From: MWEI01 sp964600235 | Lineage (GTDB): Bacteria > Desulfobacterota > Desulfomonilia > UBA1062 | Direction: 5' to 3' | Assembly: GCA_964600235.1 (NCBI GenBank) | Contig: CAZRIV010000001.1 | Location: 1 to 64,000, forward strand | Length of the DNA: 64,000 bases | Part shown: positions 53,699-62,608 of the stretch, in pieces | Position numbering within the stretch: the stretch's first letter is position 1 | Layout of the letters: each line of letters starts with the position of its first letter | Notes under the pieces: generated by a model | The model's database searches: none | What the model saw: only the letters and a program-made list of their open reading frames with translations | Told to the model about the DNA's origin: nothing | Program-made: the position numbers and the translations under genes

Positions 53699-54946
53699 TC
53701 AATCAGAGAAAAAGGTTTCAATGGCGGTAAGGAACCTATGTTTCTGGAAGCGCTCGACAAGGCCCATATCACCATCAAAGACAATGGTTTTGAATCCTTC
53801 ACCGAACTCATCCTTCAGTGCCTTTGCGATCTGGCCCTGGAGACGGGAGAAGGTATGGCAGCTTCGGTTGTTGTGGAAGAGGACACCCTGGGCCTGATAG
53901 TCCCGGACCAGCTGTTTCCATAACGATATGCGATCTTGAAGGGTAAGGTTTGTATACATGACGCAATAGGCCTGTGCCATGCTGGTGATAAGGCCTTCGA
54001 AGGTTGTTGTCTCGTATTCCTGTTTCCAGACATCAAGATAGGTGGAGCCCACCACGGCCACACCGTGGACCCCCAGGGTGCGCTTGAGTTCACCGAAGTT
54101 GAACCAGGTGGCCAGGTTGTCCCAGAGCACCCGGTAGAGCTCCGGGTTCACTGCAGGCTCATGATCGTCCACACGGGCCTGGGTCTCGGTCACGAGCTGC
54201 TGATAATAGTCAATGGCTTCGTCCTTTCCGCGCTCGGAAACGATCAGCGCCATATGGTAGAAACCGTCAAAAGCAGTCATGGCAGAGGGTCTCAATTTGC
54301 CAAAATCCAGGAACCGCTTCCAGAGACGAACGGCCTGATTGGCCTTGCCTGCAATCTCGATCAGTTGGTCGCGGTCGAGTCGGATGCCGGTCTGTTCTTC
54401 AAGAAATGAAATAACGTCAAGGATCTGCTGCTTCACGTAGTGAATCCGCAAAGGATCTACCATGCCGTCATACCGGTTGCCCACATTGATTACCCGGTAG
54501 GGGACACCCCCGTAAAGAGCGCTCAGGTTCTGGTACCACTCGGCAACGATGTCGCACTGGTTGTTGCAGGCAAGCAGGATATCCGGCGCGGGGAGGGGGG
54601 GGAGGGACTTATATGCATCAGGTAAGTTGCCCGGGGCATGGTCGCGCATGGCAAGGAGATATCCCGTATTCGCCAGTTCATAGGAACATCCCATGGGGTC
54701 AAGGTGCTCTCTTGCAATGGAAAGACCGGAGAACTCCTCTGCCAGCCCGCTCACAATGATATTGACCGCGTGGTTTTCCGGATAGACGACGGCGACATGG
54801 GGCTCAAAAGCCCTGACGATCTCCACCGGGAACATGGCGGTAACATAGACAACCTTGCGGCCTTCCTGTTTGGCGATAGCTGCATTGATATAGTGCTGCG
54901 ACATGAGTTGTTTCTGACGCGCGATGAGGGTGCTTTTCGTGTGCAT
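53699..54946 (-). CDS. 2-hydroxyacyl-CoA dehydratase / BcrB-type FeS subunit
   Basis: 415 residues of the HgdB/BcrB-BcrC fold. Conserved cysteines for a 4Fe-4S cluster occur at C87 (DPMGCSYE), C127 and C131 (LLACNNQCDIVAEWY) and late in HNNRSCHTFSRLQGQ. Family members reduce aromatic CoA thioesters or dehydrate 2-hydroxyacyl-CoA, driven by an ATP-dependent activator (HgdC/BcrAD). Neither an activator nor a second subunit is next to it. It follows the acyl-CoA ligase gene by 18 bases and has a good AAGGAGATCCCTA box, so the two form an operon. Confidence 0.85.
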   Translation of the reverse strand: MHTKSTLIARQKQLMSQHYINAAIAKQEGRKVVYVTAMFPVEIVRAFEPHVAVVYPENHAVNIIVSGLAEEFSGLSIAREHLDPMGCSYELANTGYLLAMRDHAPGNLPDAYKSLPPLPAPDILLACNNQCDIVAEWYQNLSALYGGVPYRVINVGNRYDGMVDPLRIHYVKQQILDVISFLEEQTGIRLDRDQLIEIAGKANQAVRLWKRFLDFGKLRPSAMTAFDGFYHMALIVSERGKDEAIDYYQQLVTETQARVDDHEPAVNPELYRVLWDNLATWFNFGELKRTLGVHGVAVVGSTYLDVWKQEYETTTFEGLITSMAQAYCVMYTNLTLQDRISLWKQLVRDYQAQGVLFHNNRSCHTFSRLQGQIAKALKDEFGEGFKTIVFDGDMGLVERFQKHRFLTAIETFFSD

Positions 54947-54964
54947 TAGGGATCTCCTTGTGGA

Positions 54965-56812
54965 TCAGAACAGGTCGTCACGCTTGGTGAATGCCTTGAG
55001 TGTGTCCTGGTTGGTGGAATCAGTGAACCGCGAGATCTCGTGCAGGTAATCCTCCTGGAAAAAACGGCCCGCGGAGGTGTTTCGCATGATATAGATGATA
55101 TCGTCTGGATACTTGTCCGATCCGGGTGCCCTGTAGTAGAACTCGCTTTTGAGCACTGATTTCCTCAGTTTCATGGTCTCGGTCAGGGGGACGTTCCTGA
55201 CAAGGCGGATAAAACGAGGCTGCATGTAGTGGGGAAGGCTCTCTCTGCAGAAGGCCAGGAAGGTCTCGATCTCAAAGCCCATGGGGTTTTCGACCTCGAT
55301 GATGTACATGGGGTCGTCCTCGCGGCCCTTGGACTGGGGTACACCGATTATGCCGGCATTCATGACGCCATCGTATTTGCCGACGACCTTTTCGGCGTCG
55401 ACAGGCGTCCAGTTCTCGCCCTTGAAGCGGATCCAGTCGCCGGTGCGCCCAAGGAACACGAGGTATCTGGCTCCATCCTTTTCCACGATAGAACCCAGGT
55501 CGCCCATGCGATAGAAGTCTTCTCCCTCCAGGGAAAGCATCTTTTTCGCGCTTTCATCAGGCAGACGGTAATAGCCTGTAAAGGCCGAGGCGCCCAGGGA
55601 TTTCTGGCTCACCACAATCTCCCCTGCCGATGTGCCGAGGTTCAGTATCCTGCCGGTGTCATCCACCTCGGCGGGTTCGCATTCCCTGAACGTGGATTCG
55701 CTGATGATGCGTATGTCCCTCAGGAGCCTGCCCACGCTGTATTCCGGTGTATGGGCATCTACTGCGGTGATGGCACCCGCCTCGGTCGAACCGTACACCT
55801 CTGTGAAGATGTCGAGCCCGAACATTCTTGTAAAGACGGCCCGGTTCAGGGCATTGGTGCCGGTGCTGATGACCGTCCGCAAGGGGAGGGCCGAGAAGTC
55901 CGCATGGGTGCCGATGGTGGTGTGTATGTGGTTTATCACGTACTGTACAGGATCACCCACGCAGTTCCATATGGTTGCACCTGAATCTTCGATGTCCTTA
56001 ACAAAGTTGCTTGAACTGAAACGTCTTCTCAAGAATATCTTCGAGCCGTTGAGCATGGCCGGCATGATGTTGAGGTAGAGCGAATTCGAGTGGTTCACAG
56101 GCATGCAGACATAACCCACATCATCGGGTGTATAGTTGAGGATCCTTGTGCCGGTTACCCCTGTATCATAAAGCTTCTGCCAGGTGACCTCTATCCCCTT
56201 GGGTGCGCCCGTGGTGCCCGAGGTAAATATGATCACCGCAGGCCTGGCTGCATCAAGGGTGGAGGGATGGAAACCGGAAAGGGAATAGGCTGAGTTGCTC
56301 ACGATTGTGGAGATGGTACTGACAGGCGAAGGAGTTTTCACATCTGGGTTGTCGGTGACGAAGATACGGTCTTGGGACAGGCTTGGAAAACCGAAATTCT
56401 GACTCGCCTTGAGTACCGTATCAAGGAAGGTACCGTCCGTGCCGGGCTGGGGTGCGTGATCCACAAAGAGCACGTGCATATCGATGTTGTTGATATCAAA
56501 GGCCAGCTTTTCACCCACCTGGGCATTGTTGACCCCCACGAGGGTGGCGTTGGTAAAGGCGCATCCTCCCAGGAGGAAAAAGAACTCGGGGATGTTCTGC
56601 ATGAATACGCCCACATGAAAACGGTCGCACTCAGGGATAGGAAGGCGAGCTCTTATGGATGACAACATATTGCCGTAGATCAGGGATTGAGAGTAGAAAT
56701 CACCATAAGAGATGGTTCTCAGTTCTTCAGAGTCGTCCCTGTATTGGATGAAGGTGCGGTCCTTAAGTACAGGATCTGTTCCGTGGTGTATGATGATATC
56801 AGCTATATTCAT
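54965..56812 (-). CDS. AMP-binding acyl-CoA synthetase
   Basis: 615 residues of the ANL superfamily. The phosphate loop is FTSGTTGAPKGIEVTW (about 196-211); others are EVYGSTEAGAIT, YRMGDLGSIVEKDG, LGRTGDWIRFKGENWTPVDAEKVV and the C-terminal PLTETMKLRKSVL carrying the catalytic lysine. The layout (size, GENWTP motif) matches long-chain fatty-acyl-CoA or FATP-like ligases more than acetyl-CoA synthetase. It activates an organic acid to its CoA thioester. It precedes the 2-hydroxyacyl-CoA dehydratase-type gene with a short gap, which suggests a shared degradative substrate. Confidence 0.9.
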   Translation of the reverse strand: MNIADIIIHHGTDPVLKDRTFIQYRDDSEELRTISYGDFYSQSLIYGNMLSSIRARLPIPECDRFHVGVFMQNIPEFFFLLGGCAFTNATLVGVNNAQVGEKLAFDINNIDMHVLFVDHAPQPGTDGTFLDTVLKASQNFGFPSLSQDRIFVTDNPDVKTPSPVSTISTIVSNSAYSLSGFHPSTLDAARPAVIIFTSGTTGAPKGIEVTWQKLYDTGVTGTRILNYTPDDVGYVCMPVNHSNSLYLNIMPAMLNGSKIFLRRRFSSSNFVKDIEDSGATIWNCVGDPVQYVINHIHTTIGTHADFSALPLRTVISTGTNALNRAVFTRMFGLDIFTEVYGSTEAGAITAVDAHTPEYSVGRLLRDIRIISESTFRECEPAEVDDTGRILNLGTSAGEIVVSQKSLGASAFTGYYRLPDESAKKMLSLEGEDFYRMGDLGSIVEKDGARYLVFLGRTGDWIRFKGENWTPVDAEKVVGKYDGVMNAGIIGVPQSKGREDDPMYIIEVENPMGFEIETFLAFCRESLPHYMQPRFIRLVRNVPLTETMKLRKSVLKSEFYYRAPGSDKYPDDIIYIMRNTSAGRFFQEDYLHEISRFTDSTNQDTLKAFTKRDDLF

Positions 56813-56951
56813 CTTTCTGCCTCCATTGAATCAGTAACATGAAAATGATGATCATGGGAAATCACGTTCAATGCCGGTCCTGATTCCTGGCTGTTCTAAA
56901 AGAGGCAGGATCAGTCCCGGTATGGTCCATGGGATGATATGAACTCATGAG

Positions 56952-57545
56952 TTATGACCTGGTTTCTGCTGTCAAGATTCCTATCTTCTCGCTGATGAAT
57001 GGGACCAGCTTGTCCTCCTGGGCGAACCAGAAATGGTCGACATGTCTCATTATCAGGAGACGGCTTTTCTCCATGAGACCTTCCAATGCAGGGATACTGC
57101 AGAACTGGTCGGAATCGCCTGTTATGGCCCAGATGTTATCGTCTCTCATGGGGGGAAAAACAAACATGCCGGTGGGAGGGGAGATAAAGATACCAGGAGG
57201 TGGACTCTCGAGACGTTTCATCAGCCTGGCCGCCACCCAGGAACCGAAGGAATATCCTATAATGATGACAGGTCTTTTCACATAGCCCATGACGCTGGCG
57301 AGGTCGTTCATTTCACCGTCACCCTCGTCGAAGGATCCGCCGCTCCTGCCTACCCCCCTGAAATTGAACCGAAGCGTTGCCAGTCCCTTATCGAGAGAAG
57401 TCTTCCATGCGGCCATGACCACGTTGTTGTGCATGTTCCCGCCCATGAGGGAGTGGGGGTGCGTGATGATCACGCATGAAGCAGAGCCCGTGTCTTCAAA
57501 TACCGCCTCAAGAGGCGGATTTTCTCCAATGAATACCGGCTGCAT
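56952..57545 (-). CDS. Alpha/beta hydrolase (COG2945-like)
   Basis: 197 residues, small serine hydrolase. The nucleophile elbow is IIGYSFGSWVAARL; the acid is probably in ITGDSDQFC and the base in RHVDHFWFAQEDKL. The N-terminal CVIITHPHSLMGGNMHNNVV and LRFNFRGVGRSGGSFDEG stretches match the COG2945 type, distantly related to CocE/dienelactone hydrolase-like proteins. The substrate is unknown. It is on the same strand as, but 140 bases upstream of, the ligase gene. Confidence 0.82.
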   Translation of the reverse strand: MQPVFIGENPPLEAVFEDTGSASCVIITHPHSLMGGNMHNNVVMAAWKTSLDKGLATLRFNFRGVGRSGGSFDEGDGEMNDLASVMGYVKRPVIIIGYSFGSWVAARLMKRLESPPPGIFISPPTGMFVFPPMRDDNIWAITGDSDQFCSIPALEGLMEKSRLLIMRHVDHFWFAQEDKLVPFISEKIGILTAETRS

Positions 57546-57634
57546 TGCGTTATTGTAGCGTTAAGTTCAGAGAAAGGCAATGGATTGTGAGGGGTTGGTT
57601 TCAGGGAGATCATGAAAGGGACCAGGGTCACCTT

Positions 57635-58084
57635 TCAAGGGATCAGCAGCTTCAGCACATCCTCCTTGCCGACAATTCCTACCAGGGCACCTGCAGAATC
57701 TACCACTGGGAGGGTGTGTATCTTTTTATCGACCATGAGGCTGGCCACCAGTTCAATATCCGTCTCAGGCGTTACGGTTATGGGTTTTGTGGTCATGGCA
57801 TGCTCAACGTTTGTGGCTGCTATCTTGTCGAACTCCTTTTCCATATGTCGCGGTGAGCTCATGGGGATAATTCCATCGAGAACTACGAAAAATGAAGGCA
57901 CGGGAAGCTTTTTCTGCTGTGAGATGAGGTCGTCACGGCACAGGATTCCAACGAGTCTCCCTTCACCATCAACCACGGGGGCACCGTTTATATGATTTTC
58001 CATGAGCACTTTGGCGGCATGAACGATGCCCATTTCAGGCATCAGGGTGATAACCTTCTGAGTCATGATGTCTTTCACCTTCAT
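57635..58084 (-). CDS. CBS-domain pair protein
   Basis: 149 residues consisting only of two CBS motifs: VKDIMTQKVITLMPEMGIVHAAKVLMENHINGAPVVDGEGRLVGILCRDDLI and VEHAMTTKPITVTPETDIELVASLMVDKKIHTLPVVDSAGALVGIVGKEDVL in their expected spacing. Such proteins bind adenine nucleotides as dimers. It resembles in size and sequence the CBS half of the 49809 protein. The regulated partner is not evident. Confidence 0.9.
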   Translation of the reverse strand: MKVKDIMTQKVITLMPEMGIVHAAKVLMENHINGAPVVDGEGRLVGILCRDDLISQQKKLPVPSFFVVLDGIIPMSSPRHMEKEFDKIAATNVEHAMTTKPITVTPETDIELVASLMVDKKIHTLPVVDSAGALVGIVGKEDVLKLLIP

Positions 58085-58261
58085 TGTTCGCTCACCCCCG
58101 GGAAAGGTTATTCGATACTACTTACCAAAGTATTACCGTTTTCATTGTAGTCAAGGGGTTGAGGAGAATTCATGCACAAGCGTTGTTAAGGAATGTGCCT
58201 TTTTTAGCATGCCTTTTATTTTTCCATGGATTGATGGCTCGATTTTCTCTATTTGTATGAC

Positions 58262-58621
58262 GTGAAGATATCTTCATCAGACATTGTGCCGTATGTCACC
58301 AAAGACGGGTCCCTTATACGCGAACTCATTCATCCGATACTCCAGGAGGGATCACCCATAAGCCTTGCTGAGGCAACAATCAGCCGGGGCACAAAAACCC
58401 TGGAGCACATTCATGAGACAAGCCACGAGATTTACTACATCCTGGAAGGACATGGCAGGATGTTTCTCGGACCTGAGGAGTTTGATGTCCGCCCGGGGGA
58501 CAGCATTCTTATCGAGCCAGGGACAACGCATTGCATCCGGAACACCGGTGAGGCGCCTTTAAGATTACTCTGCTGTTGTCACCCCCCCTATGACCATAAG
58601 GACACTCACATACTCGGATAA
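58262..58621 (+). CDS. Cupin domain protein
   Basis: About 119 residues from GTG 58262; a TTG at 58253 is in frame and an upstream stop at 58232 bars anything longer. No ribosome box is clear for either. The single cupin has GTKTLEHIHETSHEIYYILEGHGRMFLGPEEFDVRPGDSILIEPGTTHCIRNTG, with the metal-binding H-x-H, E and late H. Function is probably metal-dependent binding or isomerisation of a small sugar or acid. Divergent from the CBS gene. Confidence 0.85.
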   Translation: MKISSSDIVPYVTKDGSLIRELIHPILQEGSPISLAEATISRGTKTLEHIHETSHEIYYILEGHGRMFLGPEEFDVRPGDSILIEPGTTHCIRNTGEAPLRLLCCCHPPYDHKDTHILG

Positions 58622-58760
58622 ATCCTGATAGTGCCGCATGTAGTGCCTGGAAAGATTTAAAAGCCCTTCAATCAGACCACTGTATCAAGACCTCTAAAGA
58701 AAGGGACTCGTTCTGACGAGAAGCCTTAATGGTAACTAAATTTCATGTAAAGGTGCGCGC

Positions 58761-59126
58761 ATGAAAGAGAAAGAGAAAAGGCGTTATACGAGAAAGCCAT
58801 TGAAGATCGAGGCCAGATATCAGGACAAGATCGGCATGGTCCTCAAGGGTACGGTGAGAAATATCAGTATCGGCGGTGTCTTTATCGAAACACCTCGACC
58901 CCTGGACAGGGGTGAAACCCTGCACATGACCCTGGACGCCGTAGATGTTGGAAGGGTTATTGATGTCGAAGGAACCGTTGTCCGGTGCGAGCCCGAACGG
59001 GGTATGGGCGTAGAGTTTCTCGATCAGGATAACCGTGAGGTGAAAAAGCTCATCAGCACCATGAGAAAGCTCGACCAGGCATCACTGCTTGCCCTGAGCA
59101 GATCGGCGTTTGAAACGGATCATTGA
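58761..59126 (+). CDS. PilZ domain protein
   Basis: 121 residues forming one PilZ domain. It has the c-di-GMP-binding signatures: RRYTRKP (the RxxxR loop, residues 7-13) and VRNISIGGVFIET (NxSxGG). GMGVEFLD follows near the end. It should bind c-di-GMP and act as an effector, perhaps on motility or on polysaccharide export. The ATG has no strong box. The large inverted repeat at 59359-59444 lies downstream. Confidence 0.9.
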   Translation: MKEKEKRRYTRKPLKIEARYQDKIGMVLKGTVRNISIGGVFIETPRPLDRGETLHMTLDAVDVGRVIDVEGTVVRCEPERGMGVEFLDQDNREVKKLISTMRKLDQASLLALSRSAFETDH

Positions 59127-59358
59127 TCCGAATACGAGAAAGCTTCAACCTCATCTCCGTACAGGATTTTCCAATGGGCCTGTTCGTGGGTTTGACGGTC
59201 TGAGTACAAAAGAAAAGTGCTCCCGCCATGAAAAGGGGGGAGCGCCTTGTTTATATTTTAAGCCGGTTTGTGCATTTGAAGGTATCCATGCACACACGAT
59301 ATACTCCAAGGGACTATGAGAGGGATAATTCTAGGGTGAACGGGATTGTTTTTATAAG

Positions 59359-59444
59359 TCCGCTAAAGCCAGTGATCTCGAAGCCTTAAATTACCTGTAA
59401 ATTCTGTATTCCTCAAAGGCTGTGAGATCACTGGCTTTAACGGA
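59359..59444. terminator. Long inverted repeat between convergent genes
   Basis: Arms 59359-59387 and 59416-59444 are 29 bases long and match at 26 positions, plus one GU wobble; the loop is 28 bases and the right arm is followed by TCAAGTTTTTA. It is well placed to terminate the PilZ transcript and, read from the other side, the TPR gene. Confidence 0.6.
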
Positions 59445-59455
59445 TCAAGTTTTTA
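59425..59455. repeat. Dispersed 31-bp repeat, copy 2
   Basis: Matches 20467-20497 at 28 of 31 positions (agatcactggctttaacgg... ending GTTTTTA). It overlaps the right arm of the long inverted repeat and lies 36 bases past the stop of the minus-strand TPR gene. Confidence 0.7.
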
Positions 59456-59491
59456 CACCACTTCAAACGCAAGATCCGGGTTCAAGTGGTG

Positions 59492-60226
59492 CTACAGGTC
59501 CTTCAGGAGGCGCCTTGCCCAATCTGCATAATACTTGTCGCTGGATGTAGCTGCCTTATTAAGCAATGTCTTAGCCTCGTCTTTGTCACCGGTATTTATG
59601 AGAAGCTCGGACAGGTAAACCTGACCTTCTTCATCGTCAGGAAACGCCTTCTGATACTCCCGCAAGTACTTCATGGAGAGTTTTTTATCCTGTAACGGCC
59701 AGGGGAGGACGAACCAGAAGCGGCCCAGGGCCTTGATCGGACCACCGTCTTTATACATCTTATTGATCTTGTATGCTTTTTCAAAGCTGTTTTGGGTTTT
59801 ATCCTTGAGTCCCTCCTTGAGTGCAGTAAAAATACTTACCCCATCAGAGTAGCTGCCCACAGAAAAACCATACCAGGCATGTCCCTCAACGGCATTGGGA
59901 TTGATGGCAATGGCCTTTTCTCCGAATTTCATGGCGAGTTTTCCATATTCCCTGCAGACATCTTTCCAGTTGGCAACACTCTTTTTTTTCGACTCGTCTG
60001 CATAGTACCGGTATGATCGCGCCGCCTTCCATGCAGCCTCATAGCTGCCGGGGGTTGCCTCCAGGGCCTTTGCGAACATGTCGCCTGCAAGCCTGTAACT
60101 TTCATAACGGGCCTTGCCCTTATCGAAAAGGTCATTCCCCTGGGCCATGAAATCCTCGGCGAGCAAGGTCAATGGCAGGACGAAAAAGATGAAAATGAAT
60201 AATGCCGGCTTGAGACTTCCCCTCAT
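59492..60226 (-). CDS. Exported TPR protein (TRAP-associated TatT-like)
   Basis: 244 residues with a signal peptide (ALFIFIFFVLPLTLLAED, cleavage near residue 23). The rest is helical TPR-like: YRLAGDMFAKALEATPGSYEAAWKAARSYRYYAD, AIAINPNAVEGHAWYGFSVG and FPDDEEGQVYLSELLINTGDKDEAKTLLNKA. The pattern around NPNAVEGHAWYG resembles TAtT, the TPR partner of TRAP-type transporters, but no TRAP genes are nearby. Periplasmic. Confidence 0.72.
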   Translation of the reverse strand: MRGSLKPALFIFIFFVLPLTLLAEDFMAQGNDLFDKGKARYESYRLAGDMFAKALEATPGSYEAAWKAARSYRYYADESKKKSVANWKDVCREYGKLAMKFGEKAIAINPNAVEGHAWYGFSVGSYSDGVSIFTALKEGLKDKTQNSFEKAYKINKMYKDGGPIKALGRFWFVLPWPLQDKKLSMKYLREYQKAFPDDEEGQVYLSELLINTGDKDEAKTLLNKAATSSDKYYADWARRLLKDL

Positions 60227-60450
60227 GTCAGGTCCTCCTTGATATGTGATGTGTGTAACCGTAACACTCTTGCATTGTTGTTTCCAGTATGTATTTTTTC
60301 ACATCCGAGCCTGTTCTTGCAAAGAGACAACCCTTTCTATGAAAATGAATGCATGGAAAACATGCATCATATCTGAAAGTAACAAGAGTCTGCAGATAAA
60401 TGTGAAAATTACCCTTGCAAAACTCAATGTTGTCTCTTATATAAACCAAG

Positions 60451-60813
60451 ATGCCTTATCAGGATCAATTCTCGGGCTATGCAAACATGAAAGGGATTAC
60501 AGTCGATCTTCCCTTTGTAAAATTCAAGTATGTCAAGGTCGACCGGGTTGAAAACGAAAAGCCTAAGACAGCCAGAACAATAGATCTGACCGTTCCCGGC
60601 GAGGTTAATCCTCCTATTACTGCTCCCCGTTTGATTGTGACGCGAGAGGCTGAGATCACCACCCTGGGCCTGGACCCCATGATATCCAACGCATCCGTCA
60701 TTCACGAACTGGCCTATGGTCGAATAGATTCTCAACAGGCGTATCAGCAGCAGGCGTCTTCTTATCCGGCAGCGTTTGTTCCGCAGACTCACTCTCTGGA
60801 TCTTATCGTGTAA
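60451..60813 (+). CDS. Hypothetical protein
   Basis: 120 residues without a recognised family, signal peptide or membrane helix. It is moderately acidic and polar: DLPFVKFKYVKVDRVENEKPKTARTIDLTVPGEVN then VIHELAYGRIDSQQAYQQQASSYPAAF. It ends eight bases before the start of the histone-deacetylase-like gene and is probably co-transcribed with it. The ribosome box before 60451 is weak; ATG 60487 is an alternative. Composition supports a real gene. Confidence 0.5.
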   Translation: MPYQDQFSGYANMKGITVDLPFVKFKYVKVDRVENEKPKTARTIDLTVPGEVNPPITAPRLIVTREAEITTLGLDPMISNASVIHELAYGRIDSQQAYQQQASSYPAAFVPQTHSLDLIV

Positions 60814-60820
60814 AGGGATT

Positions 60821-61828
60821 ATGATAGGGGTAGTAACCGATCCGCTTTTCATGAATCATGACACAGGGGGCTATCATCCCGAGGCCCCCATGAGAGTGCA
60901 TTATATACATACCCTTTTTAACGGCAAGGATCCTGATATTACCCTTGTAGATCCGGTCAAGGCTCAAGTCGAAGATATAGAACTCAACCACGGAAGCCGG
61001 TATATCGAGAGTGTAAGGAGGTCGTGCAAGAAAAACAGTTATATTGACCTCGATCCCGATACCGTTTGTTCGGAAGACTCTTTCGAGACTGCCCTGTATG
61101 CTGCAGGCTCGGTATTGAAGCTGGTGCAGATGGCCCTGTCGGGCGAGATTGATTCAGGTTTTGCCAGCATCAGGCCACCTGGACATCACGCAATGGCAAA
61201 TGATGCAATGGGTTTCTGCCTGTTCAACAACATTGCCGTTGCCGCCAAAAAAGCGATCCGGTCTTATGGAGTAGAAAAGGTCATCATTGTAGACTTTGAT
61301 GTCCACCACGGTAACGGGACGCAGGACAGCTTTTATGGAAGCAAGGACGTGCTCTATTTCTCTTCGCATCAATATCCTTTTTATCCGGGAACGGGCAGGA
61401 TAAGTGAGACAGGGGCGGGAGGCGCAGAGGGATACACCATAAACTGTCCTTTGAGGGGCGGTAAGACGGATGGAGAAATGATCGCCCTGTACCGTAGTGT
61501 CCTCGTTCCCATAATGTATTCCTTCAGGCCCGGCCTGATTCTCGTATCTGCCGGGTTCGATGCCCATGCCATGGACCCCATAGGCGGAATGGAACTCAGT
61601 TCGAGCGGGTTCGGTGCCCTGGCAGGATTGATACGTGATGCGGCGGAATATATCCATGCCCCTGTTGTCTATGCCCTGGAAGGCGGATATAATCTGGATG
61701 CATTGAAGGACTCGGTCAAGGCGGTAACAGGCATCATGAGGGGTGGGTCCGCACCGAAGATCGAGGAAAGATTCTCTGCCGAAGTAGATGACATCATAAA
61801 GAACCATTCACGTCACTGGCCACTATAG
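60821..61828 (+). CDS. Histone deacetylase / acetylpolyamine amidohydrolase-like enzyme
   Basis: 335 residues from ATG 60821 (AAAGGG just upstream). The zinc-hydrolase landmarks are SIRPPGHHAMANDAMGFCLFNN (the catalytic HH pair), VDFDVHHGNGTQDSFY (zinc D and H), FSSHQYPFYPGTGR, VSAGFDAHAMDP (zinc D) and ALEGGYN (transition-state region, tyrosine). It should remove acetyl groups from acetylated lysines, polyamines or acetoin-pathway proteins (AcuC-like). The substrate is not decided by sequence. Cytoplasmic. It is followed 24 bases on by the cyclic-nucleotide-binding gene. Confidence 0.9.
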   Translation: MIGVVTDPLFMNHDTGGYHPEAPMRVHYIHTLFNGKDPDITLVDPVKAQVEDIELNHGSRYIESVRRSCKKNSYIDLDPDTVCSEDSFETALYAAGSVLKLVQMALSGEIDSGFASIRPPGHHAMANDAMGFCLFNNIAVAAKKAIRSYGVEKVIIVDFDVHHGNGTQDSFYGSKDVLYFSSHQYPFYPGTGRISETGAGGAEGYTINCPLRGGKTDGEMIALYRSVLVPIMYSFRPGLILVSAGFDAHAMDPIGGMELSSSGFGALAGLIRDAAEYIHAPVVYALEGGYNLDALKDSVKAVTGIMRGGSAPKIEERFSAEVDDIIKNHSRHWPL

Positions 61829-61852
61829 TATATTCCATCTGTTAAGTTTGAT

Positions 61853-62608
61853 ATGTCTCATGCCGAAAGGGCTCATATGCTGGATGCAAGACCTATTGAG
61901 TCGGTGGAGGTTCGCGAATACAGACCGGGCGAAATCGTGGTCCGCGAGGGTGAACCGAGCAGGTATTTCTATGCCATTCTGCAGGGAGAGGTACAGATCT
62001 ACCAGCTTGATAAACCTATCCGCATCCTGTCCGACAGGGATGTATTCGGCCTGGAAAACTACTATAGGGGCATCCCGTACACTACCACGGCCAAGGCCAC
62101 AAAGACATCACGAATTGCCACGTACGAGGCCGATCTCATAGAAGAAATCGCCTATTCAAAACCGGCCCTGGCCACCATGGTCATGAAATCGGCATACCTC
62201 CAGCTTGAACAGACCACCTCCATAGCAGAAGCCAATATCCCGTACAGTGAAACCATTAATCTCGATCTGAAGGAATATGAAGACGGCGAGGTAATCATTG
62301 AAGAGGGGACGAACGGCACTGAGATATACAAGCTCTTCCAGACCGATGGCGGGCTCGAGGTCCTCAAGAAGGATGTCCGTATCGGGGTCATAACCAAGCC
62401 GGGAGAATACTTCGGGGAGATGAGCTTCATCCTCAATGAACCGAGAAGTGCCACCATCAGGTCCATAGGGAAGAGCACCGTTGAGGTCATTCCGGTTCAG
62501 GAAGGCGGGCTTGAGAGAATAATCAATGACAATCCCGAGGTTGCCAATAAAATAATAACCTCGCTGGCCCAGAGGCTCAAGCTGGCGAACCTCTTGATAG
62601 TCAAATAG
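61853..62608 (+). CDS. Double cyclic-nucleotide-binding domain protein
   Basis: 251 residues with two CNB domains. The first (about 14-105) has YRPGEIVVREGEPSRYFYAILQGEVQIY; the second (about 139-245) has YEDGEVIIEEGTNGTEIYKLFQTDGGLEV and GEYFGEMSFILNEPRSATIRS, close to the phosphate-binding cassette FGExxxxxxxxRSAT, so the second is probably ligand-binding. No DNA-binding helix-turn-helix or kinase domain is fused. The gene runs into the convergent patatin gene with an 8-base overlap. Confidence 0.88.
   Translation: MSHAERAHMLDARPIESVEVREYRPGEIVVREGEPSRYFYAILQGEVQIYQLDKPIRILSDRDVFGLENYYRGIPYTTTAKATKTSRIATYEADLIEEIAYSKPALATMVMKSAYLQLEQTTSIAEANIPYSETINLDLKEYEDGEVIIEEGTNGTEIYKLFQTDGGLEVLKKDVRIGVITKPGEYFGEMSFILNEPRSATIRSIGKSTVEVIPVQEGGLERIINDNPEVANKIITSLAQRLKLANLLIVK

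Larger units (their letters stand above)
59127..59491. other. Intergenic region with large inverted repeat
   Basis: About 365 bases between convergent PilZ (plus) and TPR (minus) genes. It holds the 29-base inverted repeat 59359-59444 and copy 2 of the dispersed repeat (59425-59455), both listed separately. Confidence 0.5.
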
